DNA of 28,020 nt from Bacteroidales bacterium UBA1195. Lineage in GTDB: Bacteria; Bacteroidota; Bacteroidia; Bacteroidales; WCHB1-69. A model generated the notes under the pieces. It saw nothing but the letters and a program-made list of their open reading frames with translations. It made no database searches and was not told the origin of the DNA. Positions 1 to 9,600 of this stretch are shown one piece after another (position 1 is the first letter of the stretch; each line of letters opens with the position of its first letter). The stretch spans positions 2,139 to 30,158 of the forward strand of contig DBYD01000050.1 of NCBI GenBank assembly GCA_002309855.1, read 5' to 3'. The translations under genes and the position numbers were made by a program.

Positions 1-392
1 ACCTTGCGGGTCAGGGCGATGTTCTCCTCATAAGGCAGGTGCGAACCGTCAATCATGACTGATGAAAAACCTGTCTCGATGCAGGACTTGCAGAGTTCAA
101 AGGAATCACCGTGGTCCAGATGCAACACGATGGGAATGTCGCAACCCAGTTCATGGGCATACTCCGTGGCACCCTTGGCCATGTTTTTCAGCAGATTCTG
201 GTTGGCATACTTGCGTGCGCCGCTGGAAACCTGCAGGATCACAGGCGACTTGGTTTCAACACAAGCCATTATGATGGCCTGAAGCTGTTCCATGTTGTTG
301 AAATTAAAGGCGGGAATGGCATATTTTCCGGCCATCGCCTTCTGAAACATCTCGCGGGAATTAACTAAACCCAATTCTTTGTACGATACCAT
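1..392 (-). CDS. fba: Class II fructose-bisphosphate aldolase, N-terminal part (truncated by window edge)
   Basis: This gene encodes the zinc-dependent aldolase of glycolysis and gluconeogenesis, which interconverts fructose-1,6-bisphosphate with dihydroxyacetone phosphate and glyceraldehyde-3-phosphate in the cytoplasm. Only the first 130 codons are present, read leftward from the ATG at 392. The visible protein begins MVSYKELGLVNSREM and contains AIPAFNFNNMEQ at residues 25-36 and the hallmark HLDHGDSFELC at 91-101, which carries the catalytic Asp and a zinc-ligand His, followed by SVMIDGSHLPYEEN. These blocks match the Bacteroidales class II enzyme very closely. The start lies 19 bp after the stop of the DUF4831-like gene, and no TAnnTTTG box is visible in that gap, so co-transcription with it is possible. 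The 3' end lies outside the window. Confidence 0.95.
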   Translation of the reverse strand, partial: MVSYKELGLVNSREMFQKAMAGKYAIPAFNFNNMEQLQAIIMACVETKSPVILQVSSGARKYANQNLLKNMAKGATEYAHELGCDIPIVLHLDHGDSFELCKSCIETGFSSVMIDGSHLPYEENIALTRK

Positions 393-411
393 GATACTAA
401 TATTTAATGTG

Positions 412-1551
412 TTATTTTTTTTCTGAAAGTATTATGTCACACTGCGCGCCGGTCAGAGGGTCAAGCTCCACCGTGCGTGTGCGTGCGGGAAGCGGGCATA
501 CGAAGCCGAACTGGCTTATCGGCATCACACCAAGCTCACGTATGACGCGGGATGAGCGCATCAGCACGACCGAATAGTACTCCGGCACACGGCAGTAGAG
601 GCTACGGTTGCGGTTCTTCCGCTGCTGCAGCCGCTGCTCCGACATGTTTGCCGGGGCGTCAGTGTAGTGGCAGTTGTCCAGTGCAAGCTGGTATATCTCA
701 CCCTCCTTTTTTGCGGCGATGCCGCGCACAATCCCCTCATCCGGCGTGAAGGTGAAAAGCGGAATCAGGTAGCCGTCACGCTTGTCTGCGGGAAGCCGCA
801 CCGCAAAGACCACCTCTTCCTCCTCCGTAACGGAGAAGCCGGAATAGAGCGACAGGTAGGTCTCCTCCTCCTTCTTCAGCTCGGAGAGCATCTGCTCCAG
901 ATGGGAGAAATCAACCTCATGGTCGCCGGTCAGCAGAAGCCACTGCGCCTCGCGGATGGACTTGATTTTCGCCAGAGCCTCCTCGGCACGTTGAGCGGTG
1001 GTTTTCTCAACCAGCTTTTTCCGGATTTTCGGCACCATCACCGGCACGGAATCGACCATCCGCTGCTCGTATACAGTGTCGACTTTCTCGACCAGTGTGT
1101 AGTTGTCATACATCTCGAACTGCGCACGCGCCTGCGCGTTGGGGCTCGGAAAACCGATGCCGCCCTCAGTAACCACGGCAGGCTGGCTCCAAATTACAGG
1201 CAGGGTCTCACCCTTCTTAGGATATTCCACAAAATACTGCTGCGCCGTGTCGCTTTCGGCCATCAGCCTTACATGGACACTCTTGACGGCATATTCGACC
1301 GAAGGCTCCATGATGGCGCCGGAAAGTCCAAGCATCCGCTCGGCATACTCGGCGAAGGGGCCGGGATAGCGGTTGGTCTTGCAAAGCGTGACACTCACCT
1401 CAAAGTAGTTACGCGGAAGCGAATAGAAAAAACCCTCGGACAGACGGGCTGTCAGCGTATCCCCACGATGCACGGGAATCACACGGTATTGGGCCTGCAA
1501 TAGCGGCATGAAGCAGGAGAGCAACAGGAGCATAAGGGTATTTTTCCACAT
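412..1551 (-). CDS. DUF4831-like exported protein
   Basis: I chose the ATG at 1551 (379 aa) because it gives a compact signal peptide, MWKNTLMLLLLSCFMPLLQA, cleaved before Gln21. An in-frame ATG at 1602 would add 17 residues ahead of it. The mature protein has a block around SLPRNYFEVSVTLCKTNRYPGP and AEYAERMLGL, which I recognise as the start of the DUF4831 family of Bacteroidota. Function is unknown. The middle is charged and helical (EKTTAQRAEEALAKIKSIREA, followed by HLEQMLSELKKEEETYLSLY), flanked by beta-rich stretches. The C-terminus ends SEKK. The protein is predicted to be periplasmic or outer-membrane associated, and it has no lipobox. A -7 box lies at 1619-1626, giving a leader of about 60 nt. 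The neighbour downstream is fba. The family assignment is recalled from motifs and the cellular role is unknown. Confidence 0.8.
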   Translation of the reverse strand: MWKNTLMLLLLSCFMPLLQAQYRVIPVHRGDTLTARLSEGFFYSLPRNYFEVSVTLCKTNRYPGPFAEYAERMLGLSGAIMEPSVEYAVKSVHVRLMAESDTAQQYFVEYPKKGETLPVIWSQPAVVTEGGIGFPSPNAQARAQFEMYDNYTLVEKVDTVYEQRMVDSVPVMVPKIRKKLVEKTTAQRAEEALAKIKSIREAQWLLLTGDHEVDFSHLEQMLSELKKEEETYLSLYSGFSVTEEEEVVFAVRLPADKRDGYLIPLFTFTPDEGIVRGIAAKKEGEIYQLALDNCHYTDAPANMSEQRLQQRKNRNRSLYCRVPEYYSVVLMRSSRVIRELGVMPISQFGFVCPLPARTRTVELDPLTGAQCDIILSEKK

Positions 1552-1618
1552 GATTGTCTGTTTTTTATAATTACAAATAGCTACAAATAAATATTTTACC
1601 ATTCCAAGAATGAAAAAG

Positions 1619-1626
1619 CAAATATA
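1619..1626 (-). promoter_or_regulatory. Bacteroidota -7 promoter box for the DUF4831-like gene
   Basis: On the minus strand this reads TATATTTG, a perfect match to TAnnTTTG. It would start transcription near 1612, about 60 nt before the ATG at 1551. No convincing TTTG -33 element is seen at the usual distance. It sits in the 200-bp divergent gap shared with the promoter at 1699-1706. Confidence 0.5.
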
Positions 1627-1698
1627 CGACTTTTTTCAATACGATAACTATTTCAGCACATTTTTCATTTTTCACGACTATTCAAAAAGTTTTTTTAT

Positions 1699-1706
1699 TA
1701 TCTTTG
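1699..1706 (+). promoter_or_regulatory. Bacteroidota -7 promoter box for the barrel / giant protein / FN3 unit
   Basis: The sequence TATCTTTG is a perfect TAnnTTTG match inside an AT-rich stretch of the divergent intergenic region. Transcription would start near 1713, giving a leader of about 40 nt before the ATG at 1752. A -33 TTTG is not clear. This box also argues against the in-frame upstream ATG at 1704, which overlaps the box itself. Confidence 0.55.
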
Positions 1707-1751
1707 CACTTTGGATTATTTTCGGCACCCGTATCAATATTTGCTTTTATA

Positions 1752-3623
1752 ATGAGGTTTTTATATACAATCAGAAACTTAATCGGAGGTACATTGGCCG
1801 TCGGGGCGCTCATTTTTCTTTGTCCTGAAACCAACGCCCAAATCCGCGACCGTGTGGAATCGGTCAGGGAAGCCGACCCTGTCGTGGTGTCGGGAAAGGT
1901 TGGGACGCATCTGGGGCTATCGTACAACTCGCTCCAGCCGAACTCCACCCCATTCTCATCCACACTGTACGCAAACCTCAACCTCTCATTCTACAGTTTT
2001 GAGCTGCCCTTCTCCTTCTACCTGACCAACAACACCACCTCGTTCGACTATCCGCAGATGCCCACCCTTTCGCTCGGCTTCACGCCGACATGGAACCGCT
2101 TCAGGCTGCATGTCGGAAGCAGCAGCATGCACTTTTCCAACTACACCTATTCCGGGCTCCAGTTTCTTGGCCTCGGCGCGGAATATCAGGGGAAGGTGCT
2201 GAGGGCGGCGGCCTTCGGCGGACTGCTGAACCAGGCGACAAAAATCAGGGGTTACGACGACCGCACCGCATTCCAGCGGCTGCGCGACTCGCTGCTCGGC
2301 CTGAACGTGCCGGAGGGCAACCTGCCGCAATACCGGCGCAACGCCTACGGGGTCAAATTGGGTCTCGGGAGCGAACGCAACTTTATCGATTTCAGCCTAT
2401 TGAAGGCGGAGGATGCGGAAAAGACGCTCCCTGAGGAATGGAGGGATTCCATCCGTCAGAAGGAGAACCTTGCACTCGGCCTTTCAGGACGCATTTCAAT
2501 CGGCAAATGGGTGGCCTTCACCGCCAACATCGGGGCAAGCCTCTACACGGACAACAAGCAGGACAATCTGCTCGACCTTGGGGAGAACACGAACATCCTT
2601 ACCAAACTGGAGCCGCTGTACGGGGTGCGCACCAGCTCCATACTGCGCTTCGCCGGTGACGCCGCAGTAAATTTCAACGCCAAAGCCTTCGGAGGGAGCC
2701 TGAGCTACCGTTTTATCCAACCTGACTATGTATCGCTCGGCGCGGGCTATTTCAGCCAGAACAGCCAGAGCGTGGGCGCGACAACCAACTTCAGGCTTTT
2801 CAAGGGCCGTTCCAACCTGTCGCTTATCGCCTACGGGCAGCAGGACAACCTGAACCAAAGGCAGATGTACACCAACCGCGTGCTCACCTACACCGCAAAC
2901 TGGACTGACAACCCATGCGACTGGTTCTCATTCAACGCCAACTACAACGGCATAAAGCAGGATATGCTCAACGGCACCTGCATCGCCCCCGACAGCATCC
3001 GCATCGACCAGATAGCGCACACGCTGTCAATCTCGCCCGTCTTCACCATTTCAGGCAGGAACACGCACGACATCTCCCTGAACTTCAACTATGTCCAGAA
3101 TGCAAACCTGAACAGGGCATACTATATTCCTTTAGATATCAAGACCACCACCTTCGGGCTCGGCTATGACATAACCATTGAAGCCATCAAGCTGGGGCTG
3201 AATGCCAGCTACGATTACTCCCAATCCAGGGCGGCGGAGATTGGCAACTGCAACACCCACTCAATCGGCTACGGCTGCAACTACTCCATTCTCTCTGACG
3301 AGAAAAAGGACTTGTCGGTCAACTACAACGGTTCGGTCGGCTACAACATCCAGTTAGACGAGGGTGTTAACAACAACTTTTCGATCAGCAACAGTCTGGG
3401 CGGCAGCTTCAGCCTTAACCGCAAGCACAACGCCTCGCTATATCTCTCACTGAGCAACTACAGCGACAATGTCATCATCGGGCAGCGCATCGCCACCGAC
3501 CTTGACCTCCGCCTCACCTTCTCCTACTCCTATTCCTTCGGGAAGGAACTGATAAAAAAGAAGAGCAAGGAGCAGAAACTGGCAAAAAGGGCCTCCAAAC
3601 TGGAAAAGAAAAATAACAGATAG
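1752..3623 (+). CDS. Outer-membrane beta-barrel protein, first gene of the giant-protein unit
   Basis: This is a predicted 623-aa outer-membrane protein. The ATG at 1752 gives a signal peptide ending PETNA|Q (cleavage near residue 29). The ATG at 1704 was rejected because it overlaps the -7 box. The mature protein is almost entirely alternating polar/hydrophobic strands ending in aromatic residues (for example LYANLNLSFYSFELPFSFYL, LSLGFTPTWNRFRLHVG, LDLRLTFSYSYSFG), the pattern of a large beta-barrel. After the last strand comes a Lys/Glu-rich tail of about 25 residues (KELIKKKSKEQKLAKRASK), probably periplasmic and unusual because barrels normally end on the last strand. The giant-protein gene starts 20 bp after the stop, so the two are very likely co-transcribed. 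I do not recognise a named family. A role in anchoring or passing the downstream proteins through the outer membrane is inference from context only. Confidence 0.8.
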   Translation: MRFLYTIRNLIGGTLAVGALIFLCPETNAQIRDRVESVREADPVVVSGKVGTHLGLSYNSLQPNSTPFSSTLYANLNLSFYSFELPFSFYLTNNTTSFDYPQMPTLSLGFTPTWNRFRLHVGSSSMHFSNYTYSGLQFLGLGAEYQGKVLRAAAFGGLLNQATKIRGYDDRTAFQRLRDSLLGLNVPEGNLPQYRRNAYGVKLGLGSERNFIDFSLLKAEDAEKTLPEEWRDSIRQKENLALGLSGRISIGKWVAFTANIGASLYTDNKQDNLLDLGENTNILTKLEPLYGVRTSSILRFAGDAAVNFNAKAFGGSLSYRFIQPDYVSLGAGYFSQNSQSVGATTNFRLFKGRSNLSLIAYGQQDNLNQRQMYTNRVLTYTANWTDNPCDWFSFNANYNGIKQDMLNGTCIAPDSIRIDQIAHTLSISPVFTISGRNTHDISLNFNYVQNANLNRAYYIPLDIKTTTFGLGYDITIEAIKLGLNASYDYSQSRAAEIGNCNTHSIGYGCNYSILSDEKKDLSVNYNGSVGYNIQLDEGVNNNFSISNSLGGSFSLNRKHNASLYLSLSNYSDNVIIGQRIATDLDLRLTFSYSYSFGKELIKKKSKEQKLAKRASKLEKKNNR

Positions 3624-3643
3624 AACCAAAAAGCTACAGATAT

Positions 3644-6600
3644 ATGAAAAGAATATTCACCCTTTGTGTATGTATAACTCTTGCCTGCCTGCATTACTGC
3701 GCACAGGCGCAGGTTAATGTGACCGTCACACCCAAGGTGAGGAACTTCCCCTCCTCAGGAGTGGCATATACGGAAAATCCTCTGAAGTATTTCAACATTC
3801 TGGTGACAAACACCTCAAGCCAGAAACAGGAGGTCTATTTCGGCTTCACCATCCACTGCGACTACAGCGCGTCGGGAAAGCAGTTCAACCTGGCCACACC
3901 TACCGACCGTCCGCCCATGCAGCCACTCAGCCTTTCACCGGGCGAGACAAAACAGATTACACGTGCGGACGCGGACAGGCTCTTCGGACACATCAACGGC
4001 AGCGAGCTGAAACTGTCCGGCATCACATGGAGGGAGGCGCTGCTTTTGCCAGAAGGGAACTACGAGATTTGTGTAACCCCATACCGGTGGCAGCAGCAGG
4101 TCACGAACCCCATCCGGGCAGGCGAGACCCAGTGCTGCCGCTTCACAATCTGCTACAGCGGCTCCGCGCCGGAGTTCACCTCACCCCTCATAGGGCAGGG
4201 TCCCGGCAACCTTAGCAACAGCAACCCCATGCAGAACAACTACACCAAGGGGTTTCTCGAACGGACCGCAACAACCGCAAACTTCACCTCCAACATACGG
4301 AACAGCAGCCAGTATACCGTGCTGACACCCACCCGCAACCTGAACTTCCGCTGGACCGGCGTGATTTCCAACTGCCTTTCCCCGAACGACTTCACATATA
4401 TACTCAAAATAGTTGAGATCGGCGAAAGCCAGAATGTGCAGACCGCCATAAAGAACAACCAGGTGATGGCCGCAGTACGCACAGGCACCAAGCTGTACTA
4501 CACCCATGACACGATTGCCAACCGACACTTCCGGCTTCAGATTGGCCACTCCTACGCCGCCGTGGTGGAGGCGGTGCCGAGGAACAGCAACATCACCGCC
4601 CAACTGGGCAACAACGGGGTGAGCCAGATCATAGCCTTCACCTGGGGCGAGAGCAAAACACGGCCGAACAGGTCGCAGCCCGGGAGAAGCAAATTCAAGA
4701 GCGAGTCGAAGGACAACCGGAGCGAGGTGCTGGCACAGCTGCGGCAGCCCTACATGGTGAACCCGGGCAAGGACAAGAAGACAATCGAAAAGGTGAGGCA
4801 GCAGTTCAGCGACGAAGCCAACTACGAGCCAAGCAGCAAAAAAGAATATCCCTTCGTTGAAAACACCTTCTACAAGCTGCCCGACACCGCCACGCTCCGT
4901 TTCGGCTGGATGCCACTGCGCGGCGACTCCGTGGAGCATGTGAAATATGTGCTGGAGCTTTACGAATACGCAGGCGGCGATGTGAGCCTCTCCTACGCCG
5001 GCAAGCCACTGATGAAAAAGAGCTTCAACCGCACGCGCCCGAACTACCCCGCCTCCTACACCACACTGATTGAAACCGATGCTGAAAGCTGGAAGAAGAG
5101 TCTGAAAAGCGGCAGCCAGTATGTTGTCCGGCTGCTGACCACCGTCGACTACAACTACGCCAAAACCATCACAGTGCCCAACCTCTCCGACACCCTCGGC
5201 AGCAACTCGGGCAGCAGGGACAGCATTGTCGGGATGGTCGGCAACACCACCTTCTCCTCCCACATCATTTTCCAATGGGGCATTGACAGCGGTGCGCTCA
5301 CCAAGCTGCTGCCGCCGCAGTTCCTCTTCCCTGTCGACCTTACAGACAAGGATCCGGAGGACACAACATGGAACAAAATCGAGGAGGTGATAAAATACAA
5401 GGACTTCAAATTCTCATGGAAGGGCGCCAAGAACGTCTCGGCACTGGACACCGTCAGGTACCACCTGCTGATTGCCAAGCTGCCCAAGGGGAAGACCCGC
5501 GAAAAGGCCATAAAGGACACCCTGCTCTTCTACCCCAACCTGCTCAAGACCGAATGCAAGGACAGCCTGTTCAAGGATTCGCTCAAAATCGGGGAGCAGT
5601 ATGTGGCCTACATCGACATAAGCGTGACCAGCCCCGAAAAATACCTGATGGTTAACAAGGGGCGTTCCCAGTACGCCACCTTCAAACTGGTGGACGAGAA
5701 GCATTATGCCGCCAAGCTGGACTCCCTCTACCAGTGCCATCCCGATGCGCTGAAGGGCAAGGAGCGGAAGGCCGCCGCCCCCGACGTGAAGGATTTGATA
5801 AAAAACAAGACACGGCTCAAAATCGGGCAGTTCCCATTGGTGCTGCAGAACGCCACCTTCTGCGAAAAGGACTCCACCTACACCGGCGAGGGCTACATTG
5901 TATGGAAGCCGTTCCACAAAGGGGAATGCTGGCTGAAAGTGCGGGTTGACTCCATAAAACTGAACAAGAACAACGAGGTGATCAAAGGTTTTGCAGTCAG
6001 CAGCACAGCCGACACCATCGACTACCTCTCCTCCCTTGATTTGGGCATCGACATCAACAATTTGAGCAGCAACGAGCAGAACCGCCTCACCTCCCAGCTG
6101 AAGGATGAGCAGGAAATCAAGAAGCTGTTGGAAAAATACGGGAAGTATTCCAACCAGATCAACGGACTGGCCGGCCCCGCACGCGGCGAGAGCGTCTCGA
6201 CCGGCGTGCTTTCGTTCCCGCTGCGCGTCAGCGACGACATGATGAACGAGAGCCACTACTTCATGCTGGCAATAAATAATATGTATTTCTCCCCCACCAC
6301 GGCTGTAATGAACCTGCTCGGCATATTCCACAGCGACGAGGAGAAGATCTACGTGCCATTGGTCGCCACTAACGTCTGCATGCACCCCGAGGGATTCCTT
6401 AAGGAGTGCGGCAAAGGCATCTACATGTTCCTTGCCCAGAACTACGACATCGACCTGACCGACGGCTACAAGACCCGCTTCCGCCGCGCCACCACACTGG
6501 GCGTGCCCAAGGACGGCACCTTCCTGCTGGTGGACACCGGCGGATTCAAGGAGATGAACGTGCAGCTGGAGTTCGAGATGGGCAGCGAGCTGATGGCCAT

Positions 6601-9600
6601 CAACCCGGCCAGCGGCATACCGGAGAAGAAACCGGTATATGCCAGCATCACCGCCAACTTCGCCTCCTGGGGCGACTGGTACGGCAAGGTGAACATGGAT
6701 CCCTTCGCCATCGACGGCTGCGAGACATTCACCTTCTACCCCGCCGGAAAGGGCATCTACTACGACCATTCCCAAAAGCGGACCCCTGCCGACGTGAAGT
6801 TCCCCGCCGGCTATTTCGGCGAGAAGGTGATGACCGCCGAAGAGAAAAAGGCCGAGGAGGAGAAGGTAAAGAAGATGTCTGCATCTGAAAAAGAGGCTTA
6901 CAACAAAAAGAAAAAGGAGGAGAATGAAAAGCTCCAGGGCAGCAAAAAGGAATGGACCGGATTCTACTGGGACCTTTGCGAGGTGTTCCTCTCCGACGAC
7001 ATCAGCAACACCTTTGTGGACACCTCCGGCCACGACAAGGCCACCAAGGACTCGATGGTGGTTTACAAGTACGGGATCAACGGCACTCTGACCGACTCCT
7101 CGCACTACTACTACCCGGGCACCCGCATCCACTTCGGCACCAACGGGCTTATCATCGACAAGAACGGCTTCAGCGCCGAAATCTTCGCCCGCGACATACT
7201 GCGGGCGGAGACCGACAAGGGCGGCGGATGGAAGTTCTCACTGGACACCGTCCAGCTGGACTTCGAGAAAAACAAATACAAGATGGGGCATGTACGGGGA
7301 CGCTTCGGGGTGCCTTTGTTCAAGGGGGACTTCAACTACGACTGCGCCGTTGCCCACGACAGCCTCGACTTCACCATCTTCGTGGACGACTCAATCCTGA
7401 AACTGGATTTGTGGGCGGCCAACGTCATCTTCGACAGCAAATCCTCCCACTTCCTCATACATAAGACATTCAAGGAGAAGCAGACCAAGTTCGACCTGAC
7501 CATGAACGGCAAGATCAACATCGACTTCAACAAGCTCGACCTGCCGGTCAATTTCACATTGGTCAAGTTCGAGCACATGGGGATGCGCAACTACAACTAC
7601 CAGAAGGCGGAGAACAAGGGTGTGAAGACAACCGGCTTTGAATGGGACTTCGGTGAATGGTCATGGGCATCGCCGCAGAAGACCATGGGCGGCGCAGCCT
7701 CCGACGGCAACGGCGAGGTAGCCTCCGGCAGCTTCGGCGGCTTCAGTTTCAGCCTGAAGACCATGGAACCATACACGGAGATGGTTGACACCAAAAAGAT
7801 GAAGATCGGCATTGCCATCGCCGGAAAGATCGGCTTCGGCGGACTTGGCGGCGAGGAGAAGGAGACCTTCGCCATCGGTGCGGAGGCCGGTTTCAAGATA
7901 TGGGGCGTTGTGAACCTGAAAAAGGACTTCGAGGTCTCGAATGTGGGCGGAGAAGTCGATTCCATCGGGCTGAACACCGACCTCACCGTCTTCCACCTCA
8001 AGGGCAAGCTCTACCTCTTCCGCAATGACGCCACCTACGGCAACGGCTTCAGCGGAAAGCTCGCCGTCACCATGATGGACAAGGTGACCGTGGATATGGA
8101 GGGCGGATTCGGCTCCTCCACCAGCAACGGCTCAAAATACAACTGGTGGTATTTTCAGGGCGCTGCCAAATTCAGCGGCACCGGCATACCGCTGGGTCCC
8201 ATCAACCTGACCGGACTGGGCGGCGGCTTCGCCTACAACATGGACAGCAAGACCTCGCTCACCAGCTTCGACGCAAAGAAGCTGCTCAACAGCACCACGC
8301 AGAAATCGGTTGGCGGCAACATGATACAATCGACCGGCATGGCCTTCAAGCCCAGCAAGGGCAGCTGGGTGGCAAAGGCGGGCGTTAGCCTGGCGATGGC
8401 CAACGAGAACCTGCTGAATGCGGACGGCTACCTCACCCTGCGCATCAGCAAGGGGCACTTCTCCGGCATCTTCCTGAACGTGTCCGCCTACGCCATGACC
8501 AAATTCAAGAAGGATGTTCCGGCCGGCGACGGCAATAACAACAGCAACGCCCTGCTGAAGGCACAGGGCATCATCGGCTACGAACGGACCGCAACCTACA
8601 ACTACTTCCGCCTCTCATTGGGCGTGAGCTCCGACATCTCCCTTGCCAACATCATCACCGGCGGCAGCGCCGTCCCCAACTTTGTGGACAAGGTGACCAA
8701 ATCGGTCTCCTACGGCGGGGCGGCCATCACCAACGCCACCGGCATCAGCCTGCCGACCGACAAGGACTACAAGGGTTCCGCCAAACAGGGTGCCGACAGC
8801 AAGAACAACAACTTCTTCGACGTGAAGATGTCGCTCTACGTCCCAATCGACCTTGAGGTTATGAACTACAAAAAGGACACTGTCAAGAACGGCACCCGCA
8901 AGAAGAAGAACACCACCGACTGGTATTTCAGCATCGGCAAGCCCAATGCGGACGAATGTGTGCGCTTTGAAATGAGCAGCAACCTTCTGGACATACTCAC
9001 CAGCAAGGCCACCTTCACCATGTACCTGATGACCGGCAACTCCTTCGCCTACTCCCTGCCGCCGTTGGACGACGAGGTTCAGGAGTTCTTTTTCGGAAAG
9101 AAGGACAAGGGGAAGGATGTCCAGGGCACGACCGAGAACAAGGTGAATAATGCACGGAAAATCAGCAATGCAAATATGATTTCCATCAAGGACGGAGGCG
9201 GCTTTGTCATGGGTGCCACCTTCAAGGCCAAGATGGAGTACTCCTTCCTGCTCTATGTGAAAATCATGGCCTCGCTCGGTTTCGACGTGGCCCTGCTGGA
9301 TGTGGGCAACAGCGGTTGCGCGGGCTACTCCCAGATCGGCAAGAACAACTTCTACGCCATGGGGCGCGTGTATGCGATGTTGGCCGGTTCGGTCGGACTG
9401 CGGCTGAACCTCGGTTTCTGGAAAGGCGACATCGAGCTGCTGAAGGCCGGAATCGGCGCCCTGCTGGAGGGCGGTGCCCCCAACCCCACATGGGCATACG
9501 GCCTGTTGAAACTGAAAGTGAGCCTGCTCAACGGGCTCTGCAAGATCAGCACCAGCGTGGACTTCAAAGCGGGCGATGTCTGCATCCCCGGAGCTGACGA

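Noticed and set aside
667..1503. A 278-codon plus-strand frame opposite the DUF4831-like gene
   Set aside because: It has no signal, motif or promoter, and the minus-strand frame has a good signal peptide and family motifs.
5414..7132. A 572-codon open frame on the minus strand inside the giant gene
   Set aside because: It is the antisense shadow of a GC-rich, codon-biased gene. Its translation is low-complexity Val/Gly/His/Leu with no recognisable domain, and the plus-strand frame is continuous and contains family motifs. The minus-strand frames at 4181-5275 and 10931-12004 are rejected for the same reason.
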